Source: Siniperca chuatsi (lineage: Eukaryota; Chordata; Actinopteri; Centrarchiformes; Sinipercidae). Taken from it: a stretch of DNA of 64,000 bases. Location of the stretch: the NCBI RefSeq assembly GCF_020085105.1, contig NC_058045.1, positions 18,591,333 through 18,655,332 of the forward strand, written 5' to 3'. The notes beneath the pieces were generated by a model. That model ran no database searches. It saw nothing but the letters and a program-made list of their open reading frames with translations, and was not told the DNA's origin. Both the position numbers and the translations under genes were made by a program. Positions 11,031 through 23,683 of the stretch are shown here, one piece after another. Each line of letters begins with the position of its first letter. Within the stretch, counting starts at the first letter, position 1.

Positions 11031-13163
11031 TTGTGTCCTCTGTCCTTTTAATGTATGCGCATGTATGCCTTTTGTGGATTTACCTGTAGTGTAGAGCAGC
11101 TGTTTCCAAACTTTTCGGCTTACTTTAATTAACCATTGCCTACTTGCAACCCATCATCACACGTTACATATGTGTCTAAATTGTGAGCAGTTCCACAAAA
11201 GAGTGATTGTCTTGTCAAAAATTGAAAATAAATTAAAATAAGTAAAGATTAGCAATACGATATGGGGGGGGGCATTAGGTTTGTGTAGCTGAACAATATT
11301 TTTCTTATTTTCAGTCTCATTAAGTTACTCGCAACTGTTGTACAGATTTGATCAGTGATTTAAATCCCTTGCTAAGAGGTAGAGGGTTGTGAAAGTAAAA
11401 AAGTGAAGATTTTTATATTCTTCAAGCAAATGTTGATGACCTATAGGCCTTTTTCACAGCAGACATTTGACTTGTCATTGTAGCAAAAGCACAGGTGTCA
11501 CTAGTAACATTAACGATGGCTCTGTTGTATTCAAGTGTCCCAGTAAGCCGTGACAGTGAGCCAACATGCACAATACCAGGGCCCTGAAACTGAAGCAACT
11601 AAATGGAATTCAGCCATCATTATTTATTATTTAGAGCTGTGCTTTTCCTGTTGTGACAAGTCAAAATGTCTTCAGTGAAAAAGGCCTGTTGAGCAAGGCA
11701 CTTGGTCGCCAGCTGCTCAGGTGGAGCTGTTTAGTAGTTACCAGTAACAGACTGGTCTTACTGGCCAGCTCACAACTTCTCTCTTGCTGTGGAGAGATTG
11801 TGTGCTTGGCTAACTTTCCCTGGGTGAATGCACATGCTGTTGACAGCACAATGTGACTGGACACTGAATAGCCACACACACTGACTTCACTATTAGGCAT
11901 CAGGTGACAATTTGCAAATGATTAGCAATAGCTTGGAGCAATGCACGCGGTCACAGCCTCAACTTGGTGGCCTCAGAACGCAGGAACTGACCCTTTCCTT
12001 CCTCACAAACACCATGGTGACTTGTGTGACAGTATGGTGGTATCCAGGCTGGAGGCATTTGCTTACGGTCTGCCCAACATCAGGCAAGGCAACCAGAATG
12101 TGTGGAATTCTGTCTTGCAGATAGAAAAAGCATGTGAGCACCTCTAAGAGACCCTCGTAATGCATTCTGGGAGATAATGGCGGAGTGCTTGGAAGTTTCT
12201 GGAGGAGGATGGCAACACTGTGTCCTAGCAACCCAGGTTTTCTGCTATGTGCTGAACGACAGGTTCTTTCTTATTCTGTCACCTCATCCAGCAACACTTA
12301 ACGGCCGTGTGTGTTTATGCCTCTATCTTCATGGGAACAGAGGCGACGACATGTGACGGTGTGAGAAAACAGAATTCTGGATTAGATCAAGTTCATGATA
12401 AGGGCTAGGTCACTGTCAACACTGAGTTCATAATTCATGTTTTTTTTTAATAATAATAAAATGTATGAGATGTTCTGGAGGGAATGAGTAGGCAGCAGTG
12501 AATCCTCCACAGCAGACAAACCACAAACTGAAATCTCTCTCCAGTCTCTTTCTGTCGTTTTTGGGATTTTGCTCTACAGACTTGTGAACAAGACACCATT
12601 CATGCTGAGGCTGCTGTGTGGGGGTTTTGAGGATTGCTTCACTGTAACAAGGAGTCTAATTGTGTCTTAACACTAATTTCTGTGCTTTCTGCAACACGGC
12701 CAGGGAAATGGAACTCCACGGTGGTGATGGACTGATACACTTGCATGTTTACAGTTTGCACTGAAAATTCATATCTTAGGTGTATGTGTCAACCAAATTT
12801 GCTATGTATACCTCTAGTATACCAACTGAACGTCAGAGACTAGGTCAGTAACTAAGCAGTAATACACAATACGCTTATGAAAGTATAAATTGTAAATGTG
12901 TATCAGACAAACAAATGAAGGAATACAAGAAAATGTCATTTTTGAACCTGACAAAATATGGTGGCTTCTAAAGAATGCATTAATTATCATTAATTAAATC
13001 ATCATTAATTAAATCATCTTTAATTATTATCGTTGATGTCAAAGCCCATTTCATGACAATGCTCTTGTTACATTTTTACAGCCTCAGTCTCAGATTAATG
13101 CTTTTTTAGTTCTGTGATGGCATTAGATAACACATCAGTCAGGCCGCTGGATATTTAAATGAT
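11031..13163. other. intergenic sequence after nap1l4
   Basis: Apart from the MITE at 11446-11686 I see no gene. Overlapping open segments on both strands near 11910-12230 (70-90 codons) have no recognisable product. A short AT-rich tandem stretch built on cattaattaaat lies near 12970-13030. Confidence 0.55.
11446..11686. mobile_element. palindromic MITE, copy A
   Basis: The left end, ggcctttttcacagcagaca followed by ttgacttgtca, is mirrored at the right end by tgacaagtcaaaatgtcttc and agtgaaaaaggcc. This gives terminal inverted repeats of more than 30 bp on a 241-bp element with no coding capacity. A second copy lies at 34167-34371. The central part (aataccagggccctgaaact) is also shared. 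Confidence 0.85.
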
Positions 13164-13741
13164 CAGCGGCGGAAAGTAATTAAGTACATTTACTCAAGTA
13201 CTGTACTTAAGAACAATTTTGAGGTACTTGAGTATTTCCACTTTCTGCTACTTTATACTTCGACTACAATTCAGAGATATTGTACTTTTTACTCCACTAC
13301 ATTTATTTGATAACTTAAGTTACTTTGCTTTGCAGATTCAGGTTAATAATACGAAATATCACCAGCAAATAAAGTATGGTGTATTATTATAGTTTAAGAC
13401 AAGAAAAGACTTTATTAATCCCTGGGGGGAAATTCACAAGTTACCCAGCAGTATATAAAGTAATTAAACAAGCTCCACCTTTACCAGCTGCAACATTAAA
13501 GTGATGAACACATTAATGCATTGATAATTAGAATCCAATAATGTAATATATATGATTCTGAAATGAACCATTCTGCATAATGAGTGCTTTTACTTTTGGT
13601 ACTTTAAATATATTTTGATACCAATACTTTTGTAAGTAAAATTAAATGAATGCAGGACTTTTAATTGTAACAGAGTATTTCTACACTGTGGTATTGCTAC
13701 TTTTACTTAAGTAAAATACACGAGTACTTCTTCCACCACTG
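13164..13741. mobile_element. non-autonomous hAT-like element, copy 1
   Basis: The left end cagcggcggaaagtaattaa and right end gagtacttcttccaccactg are the inverted termini of a hAT-like MITE widespread in teleosts. Sub-terminal runs (aagtacatttactcaagtac and the reverse-complement-like tacttttacttaagtaaaat) support this. The 8 bases outside each end, taaatgat and caaattat, agree at six positions and look like a decayed 8-bp target duplication. A different repeat (agactttattaatccctggg) appears inserted near 13405-13440. There is no transposase gene. Confidence 0.85.
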
Positions 13742-14734
13742 CAAATTATTATAGATGAATCCATCTGTATTTAGTAGTTCATTAAAGCAATGTGTCTTTC
13801 TGCCCCCTGAAGCTATGTTAGAATAGCTTGTGCCTGTATTATAATAAATATTTTTGTATTTAGACATTCAAGTAAACCCAGATGTAGCAACAGTCACAGG
13901 AAGGTGACATCTTAAGATCCGGAGAGTGAGAGGGATCTCTGAAACTGAGCAGGCCGTTCATGAGGCAAATGTCAAGTCAACTCATTTGGAAGCTACTGAA
14001 GGACGGGAGAATGAAAAGAAAATGAAAAAAGAGAAACTACAGTGAGGCTTTATCTTCTGTGCTCTCTTTGACATCCTCTGCACACTGCTTCTCAGCTGTT
14101 TGATGTTTTGTCAAGTGCGTTTGTGCATGGTTGGATGGACAGACACAGAGGATGTTTAACACGTATCAACAACACATATAGAAGAAATCAGTTTGTTGGA
14201 CTCAAAGGGAGATGTTCCCTAAGTTGTGCACATGATCAGAGCAGCAGAACAAAGGAAAGTATTCAGACTGCTAACCCTAAATGACGCCGTCTGCCATCGT
14301 CTCATCCTCATCCAGTTTAATGCAGTCTTCTCCCGACCTTCCTCCCAGCTGCAGCTGCACCCACTGTCCCACTCTTGGCCCCAAGGTGCTTTTGGCAGAG
14401 CCTCTACGTGTACGTGAGCACACATGAGTGTGTCTGTGTGTGAACAAGTTTGTCTGTGTGGGGTCTTTTGTATCGTCATCTCCCAGTCGGAAGTGATGCA
14501 AGCCAGATTGAGTTCCAGAGAAAGAAGGGAATAGAGAGGCGCTTTATGCTGCTGACGCCAGGTTGGTGTGCAGAACTGAATGAGTTGAACTGGCAGCGTG
14601 ATGAAGAGCCCATAACCTCTTAGATCTGATAATGTTACTGATGGCGCTGACACAAGAACTCACAGCTTTGCACACGTTTTGATCCTTGCATGAAGTACAA
14701 AACTGAAAAAGTTATTGTCTCATTGTCTTTTTTT
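13742..14734. other. intergenic sequence, no gene recognised
   Basis: The longest open segment here (14219-14653, minus, 144 codons) shows no domain, no splice context and a composition like the surrounding non-coding DNA. I see no transposon termini. Confidence 0.5.
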
Positions 14735-15325
14735 AGCCATGCTAGCAGCATGGCTCTATGGATGGCAATGTCGGCCAGTCGGTCCACCACTTTGGTCCAG
14801 GCTGAAATATCTCAACAACAACCATCAAATTTTGTACAGACATTCATGGTCCCCAAAAGTATGAATCCCAATTACATTTATAATCCCCTGACTTCTTCCT
14901 CTAGCGACACCATGAGGTTGACATTTGTGATTTGGAGTGAAATGTCTCGACAACTATTTAATGGATTTCCATCAAATTTGATGCAGACGTTCATGCCCCC
15001 CTCAGGATTAATTGTTATAACTTTGGTGATCCCTTAGCTTTTCATCTAGCTCCATCATCAGGTCAAACTTTTAATTTGTCATATGCTTTGGTTGATGACT
15101 AAAACCTGCAGAACTAATGACATTCCCATCAGCATCAGCTGTACTTTGTGTTTAGTGCTAATTACACACTGTTAGCATGCTAACACGCTACACTAAGATG
15201 GTGAACATACCTGCTAGACATCAGCATGTTAGCATTGTCATTGTTAGTATTTAGCTCAAAGCACCACAGTGCCCGAGCACAGCCTCACAGAGCTGCGAGC
15301 ATGGTTGTAGACTCTTATTCTTGTT
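14735..15325. mobile_element. dispersed teleost MITE-like repeat with inverted ends
   Basis: The left end agccatgctagcagcatggc resembles the reverse complement of the right end (agctgcgagcatggttgtag). The body contains two related sub-blocks (aaatatctcaacaacaacca and aaatgtctcgacaactattt), then gttagcatgctaacacgcta and tagctcaaagcaccacagtg, a combination common in fish genomes. A piece in the opposite orientation lies at 29242-29335. Confidence 0.75.
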
Positions 15326-15640
15326 TAATGGAAGTCACTCCAAAATGGAAACGTTAGTGGAATTGACAAACCCCAAGCAAATAACCCCTGTAGTTTCAAA
15401 TACATTTCAAACATGCTGCAGAAGCTTTTTATGTAATTTCTAATGGACATTTTATGCATTTTGGGAGTAAAAAGACAAACAGCCTTGTTCACACATCATC
15501 ATTAGCGAGAGGGATGAACTAAAAGGGCTACTCTGATTTATGTTTGGTGGTCCTTCAAACTTCAGTGGAGTTTTTGTGCTAATGGTGAGCAGGTAATGAC
15601 AAAAATTTACTTTTGAAGTGAACAATTCCTTTAAACCAAA
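15326..15640. mobile_element. MITE-like repeat ending aagtgaacaattcctttaa
   Basis: The right end, tttgaagtgaacaattcctt followed by taa, is the terminal type of a very abundant teleost non-autonomous transposon. The left end (aagtcactccaaaatggaaa) is a weak inverted match. It directly abuts the repeat ending at 15325. The left boundary is uncertain. Confidence 0.5.
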
Positions 15641-15655
15641 AACAATATGGAAGCT

Positions 15656-15720
15656 CAATTCAATTCAATACAATTTTATTTATTTAATGCCAATTCATAA
15701 CAGTTATCTAAGTGAAGGCA
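15656..15720 (+). repeat. fragment of the 7641/62358 dispersed repeat
   Basis: caattcaatacaattttatt followed by tatttaatgccaattcataacagttatct matches the first 65 bases of the two longer copies. Confidence 0.6.
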
Positions 15721-17467
15721 AATGATGCTGTGTAGTACTAAATCAAAGGTCAGCAAATGAATGAGCAATAAACATGCAAAGGGCAACAGTTTAGCTGTCA
15801 CCTTAACCTCTCGGCAGCACCTGCCATGCATACACATGACCTGCCACACACTGCGCAGGGCTCATGGGAAACTCTGTTAAGGAAGGGTAGCGTCCTTGGG
15901 GAGAGCGGTGCACAATCTCCTCCAGGATTAAGACCAAACAAGGCTGCGATTAACTTCAGCGTGGGTTTCACAATGACTGACTGACTGGCATGTCTTGTGG
16001 ACAGTGGGAGAGAAAGCAGTATGGCAGTATGGGGAGAATGTGTAAACTCTTTGTAGAAAAGAGCTGACCACTAAGTCCCTGTTTCACCAAAACTACATTT
16101 GAGGAAACATAAGAAGGAGCTGATGTGGTTACTGTGGGAGAAAAGGAAAAAGGCACCCGGTGCCAAACTGATTTTGCATTGTGGAAGAAATAATGTACCC
16201 GAGTTAACTGGACGTTCTCCACAATCTGTTACATTAAAGTGACTTATCAACCCGGCACACTTTGTTCCTTTATGTTTATCTATGTGTGCTTAACATGAAT
16301 GACTATAAACAATGGTCACTATAACCGAGCTAATCTTATTGGCTTTACTGCATTATCACCAGTTACCTTTCTGCCTGGTATGTGTGGGAAAGCAAGCTAC
16401 ACACCCAATCACAGCGACAGGGCAGCACACCTTTGTCTGGATTTATGAATGAATCAGTGAATGAACAGCAAACTAGGTGTGGCATGTTTAACCTGAATCA
16501 CGCTCTTTGATTTCTGAGCACAGATAAAGCTGTCAGGTATTACAGAAAAGTGGGCACAGGAAAAAAAATCAGAAGCAAGGCTGGTTTGAATATATGTAAA
16601 TGTTGCATGCTGCACTATGATCAGCTTTGTGTCAAGGTAAGCGCCGTGACAGAAAAGATCAATCATTTTTTGTATTTATAATAAGTGTTGTGCGTAGCTG
16701 GCCTCAAAATATTGCATCACATATTTCTTGTTACATCTTGAAATTCCTGAGAGAAAGAGGTAATTTGAGGTCATCATTAAACAAAAATGACTTGATTTTG
16801 ATTGATGACCTCAAGTCAATTTCAGACTTGTTGAATCACTGCTGCATGAATGAGCAAACATTCCGGAGAATCTCCCGACCTATTCATAATTTTTTCACTG
16901 TCACTCTTGGCTTTATGTGGATTGTCTGTGTTCTACTACAAGTCCACATTGTTTCTCAACATGATGGATAGATAAACCATCATTAAAGCAAAACCTCGTG
17001 GAGTTGGACAGCACAGGCCTAAAAGAGGTTAAACCATCGGGCCTGAAAGTCCACTCCATTGGCCCTGCTCCCACCACAGATTAGTTCTGGTTCTATTGAA
17101 AGACTCTAGGTTTATCATATAAGCCGCAGTGAAGCTATGCAGACAGCAAAGTGAATGCTGCATTCCTGCCAGGGAGAAGGATTGCAGACCTGCATACCTG
17201 CCATTCTTTGCAGAGTCAAACTGGCAAGAACGAAGGTGCTGGGCTGTCTGAGCGACACGCTAGATCTCATAACTCTGACCTGAGTGTGTGAGGGAAGTGT
17301 GGGTACCACAGACTGCATGGTTCACACACCTTTGTGTTGAAGTATGTGTTAATGATAGTGGGACACAACAATTAGAGTATTTAATATGCAATGACATTTC
17401 TGAATTGGTTTCCTCTGCCTGAGCAGCATTCTGAGAATACAAGCCAGTGAAGGAATGTAGCTGAATT
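15721..17467. other. intergenic sequence, nothing recognised
   Basis: About 1.7 kb without a gene, tandem repeat or transposon end I can name. An open segment at 16627-16971 (+, 114 codons) has no recognisable motif. Confidence 0.5.
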
Positions 17468-17830
17468 CAGTACAATTACATGTACTTAGGTGCCTGAGTA
17501 TTTCCTCTTTGTGCTTCTATTTCATTACATTTGAGAGAGAAATATTGTTCTTTTCACTCCACTACATTTATCTGTCAGCTTTAGTTACTGTAACTTTAGT
17601 TAGTCTCCCCATTTTATAGACTAAACTACCCACAAGTAAACAAGGGAGTTAACATTAACCCTATCTCGACCAGCTACATTGTTAAAATGCTATATATATA
17701 TATATATACACACATTATACAATATACATTCAAATATATAATACTCTTGACAGTTAATAATTGAGTGTTTTACATTCTTGCATTGCTACTTTTATTTAAT
17801 TTAAAGGATCTTAATAGTTCTTCCATCTCT
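17468..17830. mobile_element. hAT-like MITE, copy 2, decayed
   Basis: It shares the order of copy 1: cagtacaattacatgtactt, cctgagtatttcctctttgt, ttttcactccactacattta, then attgctacttttatttaatt and ttcttccatc at the right. The ends are too mutated to be functional. A (TA)n tract expanded inside it at 17691-17708. Confidence 0.7.
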
Positions 17831-18192
17831 AAATAAGTCTCTGGTCGTAACATAACAAGAAAACTGACTGATCGCTTATTAAGAATGTGATGTAGATTTG
17901 AGCCTATTTGCCACCTTTAACTCTGCCATCATACAGTAACTGGCCAGTTCCTCAAGAGACAGTACAGTAGTGTATGACAGCAGCCATGTCTGTTTTCATT
18001 GTTCTTCAACGGTTCCTCCTGCAGCATTGTGTTTGACTGTGCGCTGCCCTCATCAGCCATTTGTTCTTTTTCCCACGCTGCTGAATGCCAGCGTGGCCAC
18101 AGACACACACACACACAGGGCTTATCAGAACAATGCCTCAAATAGCTCCAGAGTGTCATCACAAGGGCATGTCACCAAAGAGCAGAAGAGGA

Positions 18193-18218
18193 TGTGTGTG
18201 TGTGTGTGTGTGTGTGTG
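18193..18218. repeat. (TG)13 microsatellite
   Basis: An uninterrupted TG dinucleotide run. Confidence 0.95.
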
Positions 18219-18841
18219 AGAAGCAGGCCAAAGTCATAAACGTGTCACAGTATGCAGCTGTTACCTGCGGGCTCTGCTGTACTTGTCAGCGGCCCATCAC
18301 AGCCAACTCATCCATACTGCTCCCTATTGTTAGGCTGACTATGTATAGTTCGCTGTCTGAGGGAGGCTTCACTGGCTAACATGAAGTACATAAACATGAT
18401 GTGCATGAAGACACAATACAACATTCATTGATCTGCACTATTGTGCAGAAATAAGCAAAAATGCAAAAGCTGGGTTGAGAAAATGTGTTCTTTTCCAAAG
18501 TATTTTCTCAGTGTAAGCAGTATAATCAATAACTACCAAACTCCTGAGAATATTCACCTTTTTTTACTACAAGCCAACACATTTTTAAATTAAATGGATA
18601 GCATATTTGAATTTGAACACTTATGACCGTCTACAGTGATTACCATTTAGTTTTTAGCAATGTGACGTTATGGCAAACGTTTGCACCCAGGATATTCCAG
18701 TTTATTACAGTCTTTGAATTCTGTGTTCTTAGTGTAACTTCTGGGTGTGACAGTTAGTTAATAGTCCACACACACCTTTATTGCTGCTGTCCTGGCCAGG
18801 TCTCTCTTTCATCAGAGATTTCAAATCTTTATTAGACCAAT

Positions 18842-19312
18842 TTAAAGGTTAAAGCAGCTATAATTAGTATTTTTAGATTAACAGTGGATCACATGGGGTC
18901 ACTTGTACCACAGATAATGAATCCACAGATAATTATCAGCCGACTCTGCAATTCCCCTCAGCTCGCTAGTTTCTTTCAAGTCATTGGTTTACAGTCATAG
19001 CTTTGTTTTCAGCCTCAGCAATCAGCTGTTTTCAGTAAAAAGCTGAACTGTATGCTACCTGCTCAGCACTAAACTAAGCAGACGGACAAAGTTAGCGACT
19101 AGCTGGTGAATATAATGGAACATTTAGCGGCTAAAGAGCCAGCTATTTCTCACAGGAGTTGGTGGAGAGTGAAACAGAGCTAAAAGGTGTGTGAATGTTG
19201 GACACGACTCCAAAAAAATACTAATGTTGCTCCTTATCTGCTGTATGTGAAAATAGGCATCTGTTTGTTAACAGGTCTGGTGGGAAAAAAAATCAGTTAT
19301 TGCAGGTTTAAA
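18842..19312. mobile_element. non-autonomous DNA transposon, about 470 bp
   Basis: The left end (ttaaaggttaaagcagctat then aattag) and the reverse complement of the right end (ttaaacctgcaataactgatt) match imperfectly. The interior (gctacctgctcagcactaaa, ccagctatttctcacaggag, gttgctccttatctgctgta) is repeat sequence I have seen in many fish loci. There is no open reading frame of note. Confidence 0.65.
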
Positions 19313-20461
19313 TAAAAACGTATTTTAAATGTACAATAATGAATCATCAAATCCTTACAAAAGTGAACTCTGTTCAAATTCATAGTTACTTGCTTTCAAT
19401 GGCTATAACAAAGTCAATTTATTTTGTCTCTGTCAGAGTTCTGCAATCCTGTTTTATGTAACCTCCCAAATCTTATATTAATATAAATAGAATATTAATC
19501 TCTATTTTTACTCTAAACTAATTAATTCCAGCAGGGTTCAATCAGTTGACTTGCTCTGTATTTTAGGTGTTTTGTGTGCTGTGACTCAAAGTAAACACTC
19601 CACAGCTTCATGCCCCAACACGACTACTAAACTATGGGCCCTTCTGGTCCTTCCACCTCCTGTCTTGTCACACCCATGTGCTCACGGCTGCAAAACTCCA
19701 ACACACTCAAGTAAACTCAGTGAAAAGAGCAAAGACGTGTAGTTGTTTTTTGACGCTTGTGCTTAGGAACTCACATTTTATCTGTTTTGTAATTTTGTAA
19801 TCAAAACCCTCCTCAATTGTTGCAGATGACACATTATCTTACTTCCTCTCTCTGTGTGTCTCTGGGGGTTTTGTTTTGTCTGTGCAGAGACAGAGAGAAC
19901 CGGAGGACGCTGATTTGAACCCGAGGCTGTCACAACACACCTCCTGAGATCCATCACACAGTCTGACTCCCACCAGAAATAATTGTACTTTCCCACAAAC
20001 CTGAAAAACAAGGAAAACAGTGACACAGTGGAGTTCTGCTCCATGAGGTTTGTGAAGTTTTGTGCACTTCAGCTCAAGGGCCACTTTCTGCATGTTAACC
20101 ATTACTGCTTCTTCAGACTTAGTTTAGTTTGTCCAGAAAGAATCTTTTCTTTTTTTGTCTGTCTTTCTTTCTCTGTATTTTCTCAGAAACACATACTAAC
20201 ATTAACACTGCTGCTGCATATAATTCATTATTCTCCAACCGTCTTCACAGAGAAAATAAATGACAGTCCTTACACACAGGGATAGACACAACTTCCACAT
20301 CCTCATCCATACACTCTGTCTCACACACACCTGGCCCTTGTTTGGCAAGCAAACTCCTCCAAAGTCAGGCGCTCCACCACACACTGAGTCACTGCCTGGG
20401 CATGTCTGCGAGTCTCCACCGCAATACTCCCTCAAACAAAAACCTATATATATGCACACAT

Positions 20462-20530
<69 letters not shown>

Positions 20531-23090
20531 CAGGCAACAAAGAGAAAAGAGGGTGGTAAAAAGGCAGTGGTGCACCTCTCCACTCAACCGAGGCCAGCAT
20601 GTTGTTTGACTCAGTACACACATGTGGTTTCCTTTTCTTTGAGATCGAAGGATTAAACGGGCCGCCACATCCCGCTCCAGTGTCAGCACTCATGCAGGGT
20701 TTGCTTAGCAGACTGCTCCACGAGCTGTTTTAAGTGATTCACCATGGTTACGCCTTTGGTGCTCTCTGTCAAATGTTTGTGCGATCATAGTAGTGTTGAT
20801 GTATGAAGTCTTATGGGTGGTTCTCTCTAACTCATGGGGGCACAAAGTGGTTTAATTCCCAAAGGGTCACCCAGCTAGTTGCATAAGTACTGGAGAACTC
20901 TGAAGAACCGGTGTGTGTGTGTGTGTGTGTTGGGGAGGGTGTCCACAATCCACAATGACATTTCACTTCCTGAGGGAAACGTCTGTGAGAGGAAACTGAT
21001 AGCAAGGCAGACAGGAGAGCCTGAAGTGGGTGATTGATGCACGTTCGCCACTGTGCACACAAGCGATGCGACCCGGTTGGTGTATCTGAACTGGACACTG
21101 GGGTCAGAGTTGTGTTTGTGTGGGTGATGATCCTCCAGCAGGACGAGACAGGCTGCAGGGGTCGATGACCCTAACCCTCTGCCTTCTTACCACCTCCTCC
21201 TGCTGATTCACACAAGCTAGGGGTGGGCAATAATGTACAATTTGGTTTTGTAATACCAAGTAATACCAGGGCCAGAGTCACCAATATCCATACTTTTTAT
21301 TGTTAAAAACAGCTAATGTAGGCTACTATCATATTAGGGAGCAAAATATGTCAGAATTTAAGATGTGAATGCATAATTAACAGGCTACTTCTGAGTATAT
21401 TTTAATTACCACCAAATGATTTTCTCTATTACTTACTTAATCACATGCATGTTTAAACACAAGACAATGGTAAATTTAAAAAAACGTAGCATGCAGTAGG
21501 CTTATCTATACTTTGGGGATCGATCCGCCCTCCCCTAATAGGCTCCAGGAGCTCAGTGATAGATATCTAAAGTCTGCTAATGTCAGTCTGACATGAACAA
21601 CCAGCACTGTGACACTGAGGTCAGTTGTTAGTGAAGGGGCTCAGCATGGGAGTGGCAGATGTGAGGGCGACATCACTCTGATATCATCTGAAGAAGAGCA
21701 TGAGCACTTAAAGGAGCTACAGTGTGCGGACCCTTTTTCATGTTTTCATTGCTCTCCTCTATTGGTCCAGCACCAGCCTTAAACGATATTCAGATGTGTG
21801 TGACTACTATGTATGTACTATGTTCAGCGATATCAGAGTGGACACACCTATGCAGCGATATCAAAGGGCATCTGACTCATTCAATATAGCTTTCATTTCC
21901 TGGTCACTGTCACCTCAGGTTTCATCAGAATCATGTGACTGTTAAATCATGACAGAATTATAGCTGACCCCTCTTTAAACACTGTAAATACAGGAATTTA
22001 GTGGAATCAACTACTTAATTACTAACTACTAACTTATTGTACATATATACATTTTATTAATTTAAAGTCAATACTACTTAATATTTCTATTTTCAAACCA
22101 CATCAGAACTTGTAGGCTAAACATGAGTGCACCTGACATGAAGTCTTTTGAAGTGATAAGTTGAATGAATTTACTGCTGAGAGTTCACTCAACTTGTTAA
22201 ATTAAGTTTTTAATAAAACACAATCAGCATATTAGCAGACTTCCTAGCACGCACTGTTTGAGAGTTCAAACTAAACAAAGACTTGGTGTTTGTACATGTT
22301 GAGATAAGTCATGGTTGTTTCTTCTCATGAGACGACTTTTAACTAAATAATCAAGTTTAATTCAGTCAACTCAAATTTTTAAGGCAGGAGGGAAACTTAC
22401 GTTTATATGTTGAACCGGCTGAAAATGTTTAACAGCGCATTAAAAACACACTTTCTGATTTCTGTCTGTTTTGGGCTCTGTATCTGCAGAGGATACCATT
22501 CTGTTTGTGTAGCTGCTGACAAGCAGTCTGATGAATCCTCTGCTTGTGGGCTGTTTGGCTGCATTTCAGCGGCTTGACATCCACAGACAGAAATAGCAGA
22601 GTTTATGTAAAACACCACTGAGGTGAGACATGGTTTAGTCTTAAGCACCCTTTTTTAAAGAATCACTAGAGAGCAGGGTGGCAAAACACCTACTTGGCAC
22701 AGTGAAGGCTTATAAAGGGAATGAATTACCAGGCTGTCATGGAAAAAGTCTGGATGATAAACTTTAAAGGTGAATTCAAAAATCCTTGTGTAATGAATGA
22801 TGATCTTAATAGTTTATAAGCCAGACTGTTTTGGGTTTTTTAAGCATGTGCTCAGCTCACTCAGTGCACATCTGGTAATTAACCATTTTAGACTGAATCA
22901 CTCATTGCAAACTGGGCAGCTACTTCGGACTAATCTCCGCAGCAGGATGTGGATTAGTAATTAACATGTTGGCAGTGTAATTAGGTCCACGTTAGGACTT
23001 CCTTGGCCCTCTCCCCGCCTGCGCCACAGCTTCCGCCCACACGGCCTTGAATTACTCCACTGGCAACTGTTGATGCATTCCCAAATCATC
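19313..23090. other. intergenic sequence before phlda2
   Basis: Besides the microsatellites at 20464-20527 and 20911-20930 and a possible transposon terminus near 21219 (aggggtgggcaataatgtac), I recognise no gene. The last 250 bases before the promoter contain homeodomain-type ATTA sites (ggattagtaattaac near 22952) and two GC-box-like motifs (ccccgcctgcgcc and cttccgcccac near 23013-23039). They may form part of the phlda2 upstream region. Confidence 0.5.
20464..20527. repeat. (AC)32 microsatellite
   Basis: 64 bp of uninterrupted AC. It creates spurious reading frames of histidine/threonine or cysteine/valine in several frames on both strands. Confidence 0.97.
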
Positions 23091-23134
23091 TGACGTCAAG
23101 TGGGAAGGGCTCGGGCCAGAGTAGACTATATAAA
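23091..23134 (+). promoter_or_regulatory. phlda2: phlda2 core promoter: CRE and TATA box
   Basis: A perfect palindromic cAMP-response element, TGACGTCA, lies at 23091-23098, and a TATA box, TATATAAA, at 23127-23134. The start of transcription would fall about 30 bases downstream, near 23157-23165, giving a 5' UTR of about 105 bases before the ATG at 23267. Spacing and orientation suit an inducible gene; actual use is inferred. Confidence 0.75.
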
Positions 23135-23266
23135 TCCTGCGCTACCTTGGTTCATTCACAACGCCACTCTGGATTACCAAAGCCTTTGTAGAGAAGCGCC
23201 TTCCTCGGGCTCCTCGGACGACACAGCAGGGAAGGAGGGAGCTCACAAACCTGCCCGCCATAAACA

Positions 23267-23683
23267 ATGAAAATGTCAGCGGAGGAGATCTGCCAGGTCC
23301 TCAAGGAGGGAGAGCTGGAGAAGAGGAGCGACAACCTGCTCCAGTTCTGGAAGAGGAAGACGTGCGTCCTGACCACGGACAGCCTCAACATTTACGCCGA
23401 CACGCAGAAGCGCTCCAAGGGCAAGGAGCTCAAGCTGCAGTCCATCAAGAAGGTGGACTGCGTGGAGCGCACCGGCAAGTTCGTGTATTTCACCATCGTA
23501 ACCACAGACAATAAGGAGATCGATTTCCGGTGCTCTGGGGAGGAGAACTGCTGGAACGCAGTGATCACCATGGCCCTGATTGATTACCAGAACAGAAAGG
23601 CCATCCAGGACTTTAAAACGCGGCAGGACAATGAGAGCGCGTCGCCCGGACAGCAGGAGAGGCGCATGGCGAGGGCGCCCTGA
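23267..23683 (+). CDS. phlda2: phlda2, pleckstrin homology-like domain family A member 2
   Basis: A complete 138-residue protein in one exon with a good start context (aaacaATGa). Nearly the whole chain is a PH-like domain (about residues 10-110): [17 protein letters not shown] opens the first strands, [20 protein letters not shown] lies mid-domain, then [19 protein letters not shown], and a C-terminal helix around [15 protein letters not shown] short charged tail follows. The tail is shorter than the proline-rich one of mammalian PHLDA2, and there is no polyglutamine as in PHLDA1. Family members bind phosphoinositides at membranes and restrain growth and Akt signalling; mammalian PHLDA2 is an imprinted brake on placental growth. 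It lies downstream of nap1l4 on the same strand, as in mammals. The open frame on the opposite strand (160 codons) is a shadow of this gene. Confidence 0.95.
   Translation: MKMSAEEICQVLKEGELEKRSDNLLQFWKRKTCVLTTDSLNIYADTQKRSKGKELKLQSIKKVDCVERTGKFVYFTIVTTDNKEIDFRCSGEENCWNAVITMALIDYQNRKAIQDFKTRQDNESASPGQQERRMARAP

Noticed and set aside
14219..14653. 144-codon minus-strand open frame
   Set aside because: No recognisable domain, overlapping frames on both strands of similar length, and no splice or promoter context.
20202..20693. Open frames of up to 163 codons on both strands
   Set aside because: They are carried through by the (AC)32 microsatellite, giving runs of Cys-Val or His-Thr; not genes.
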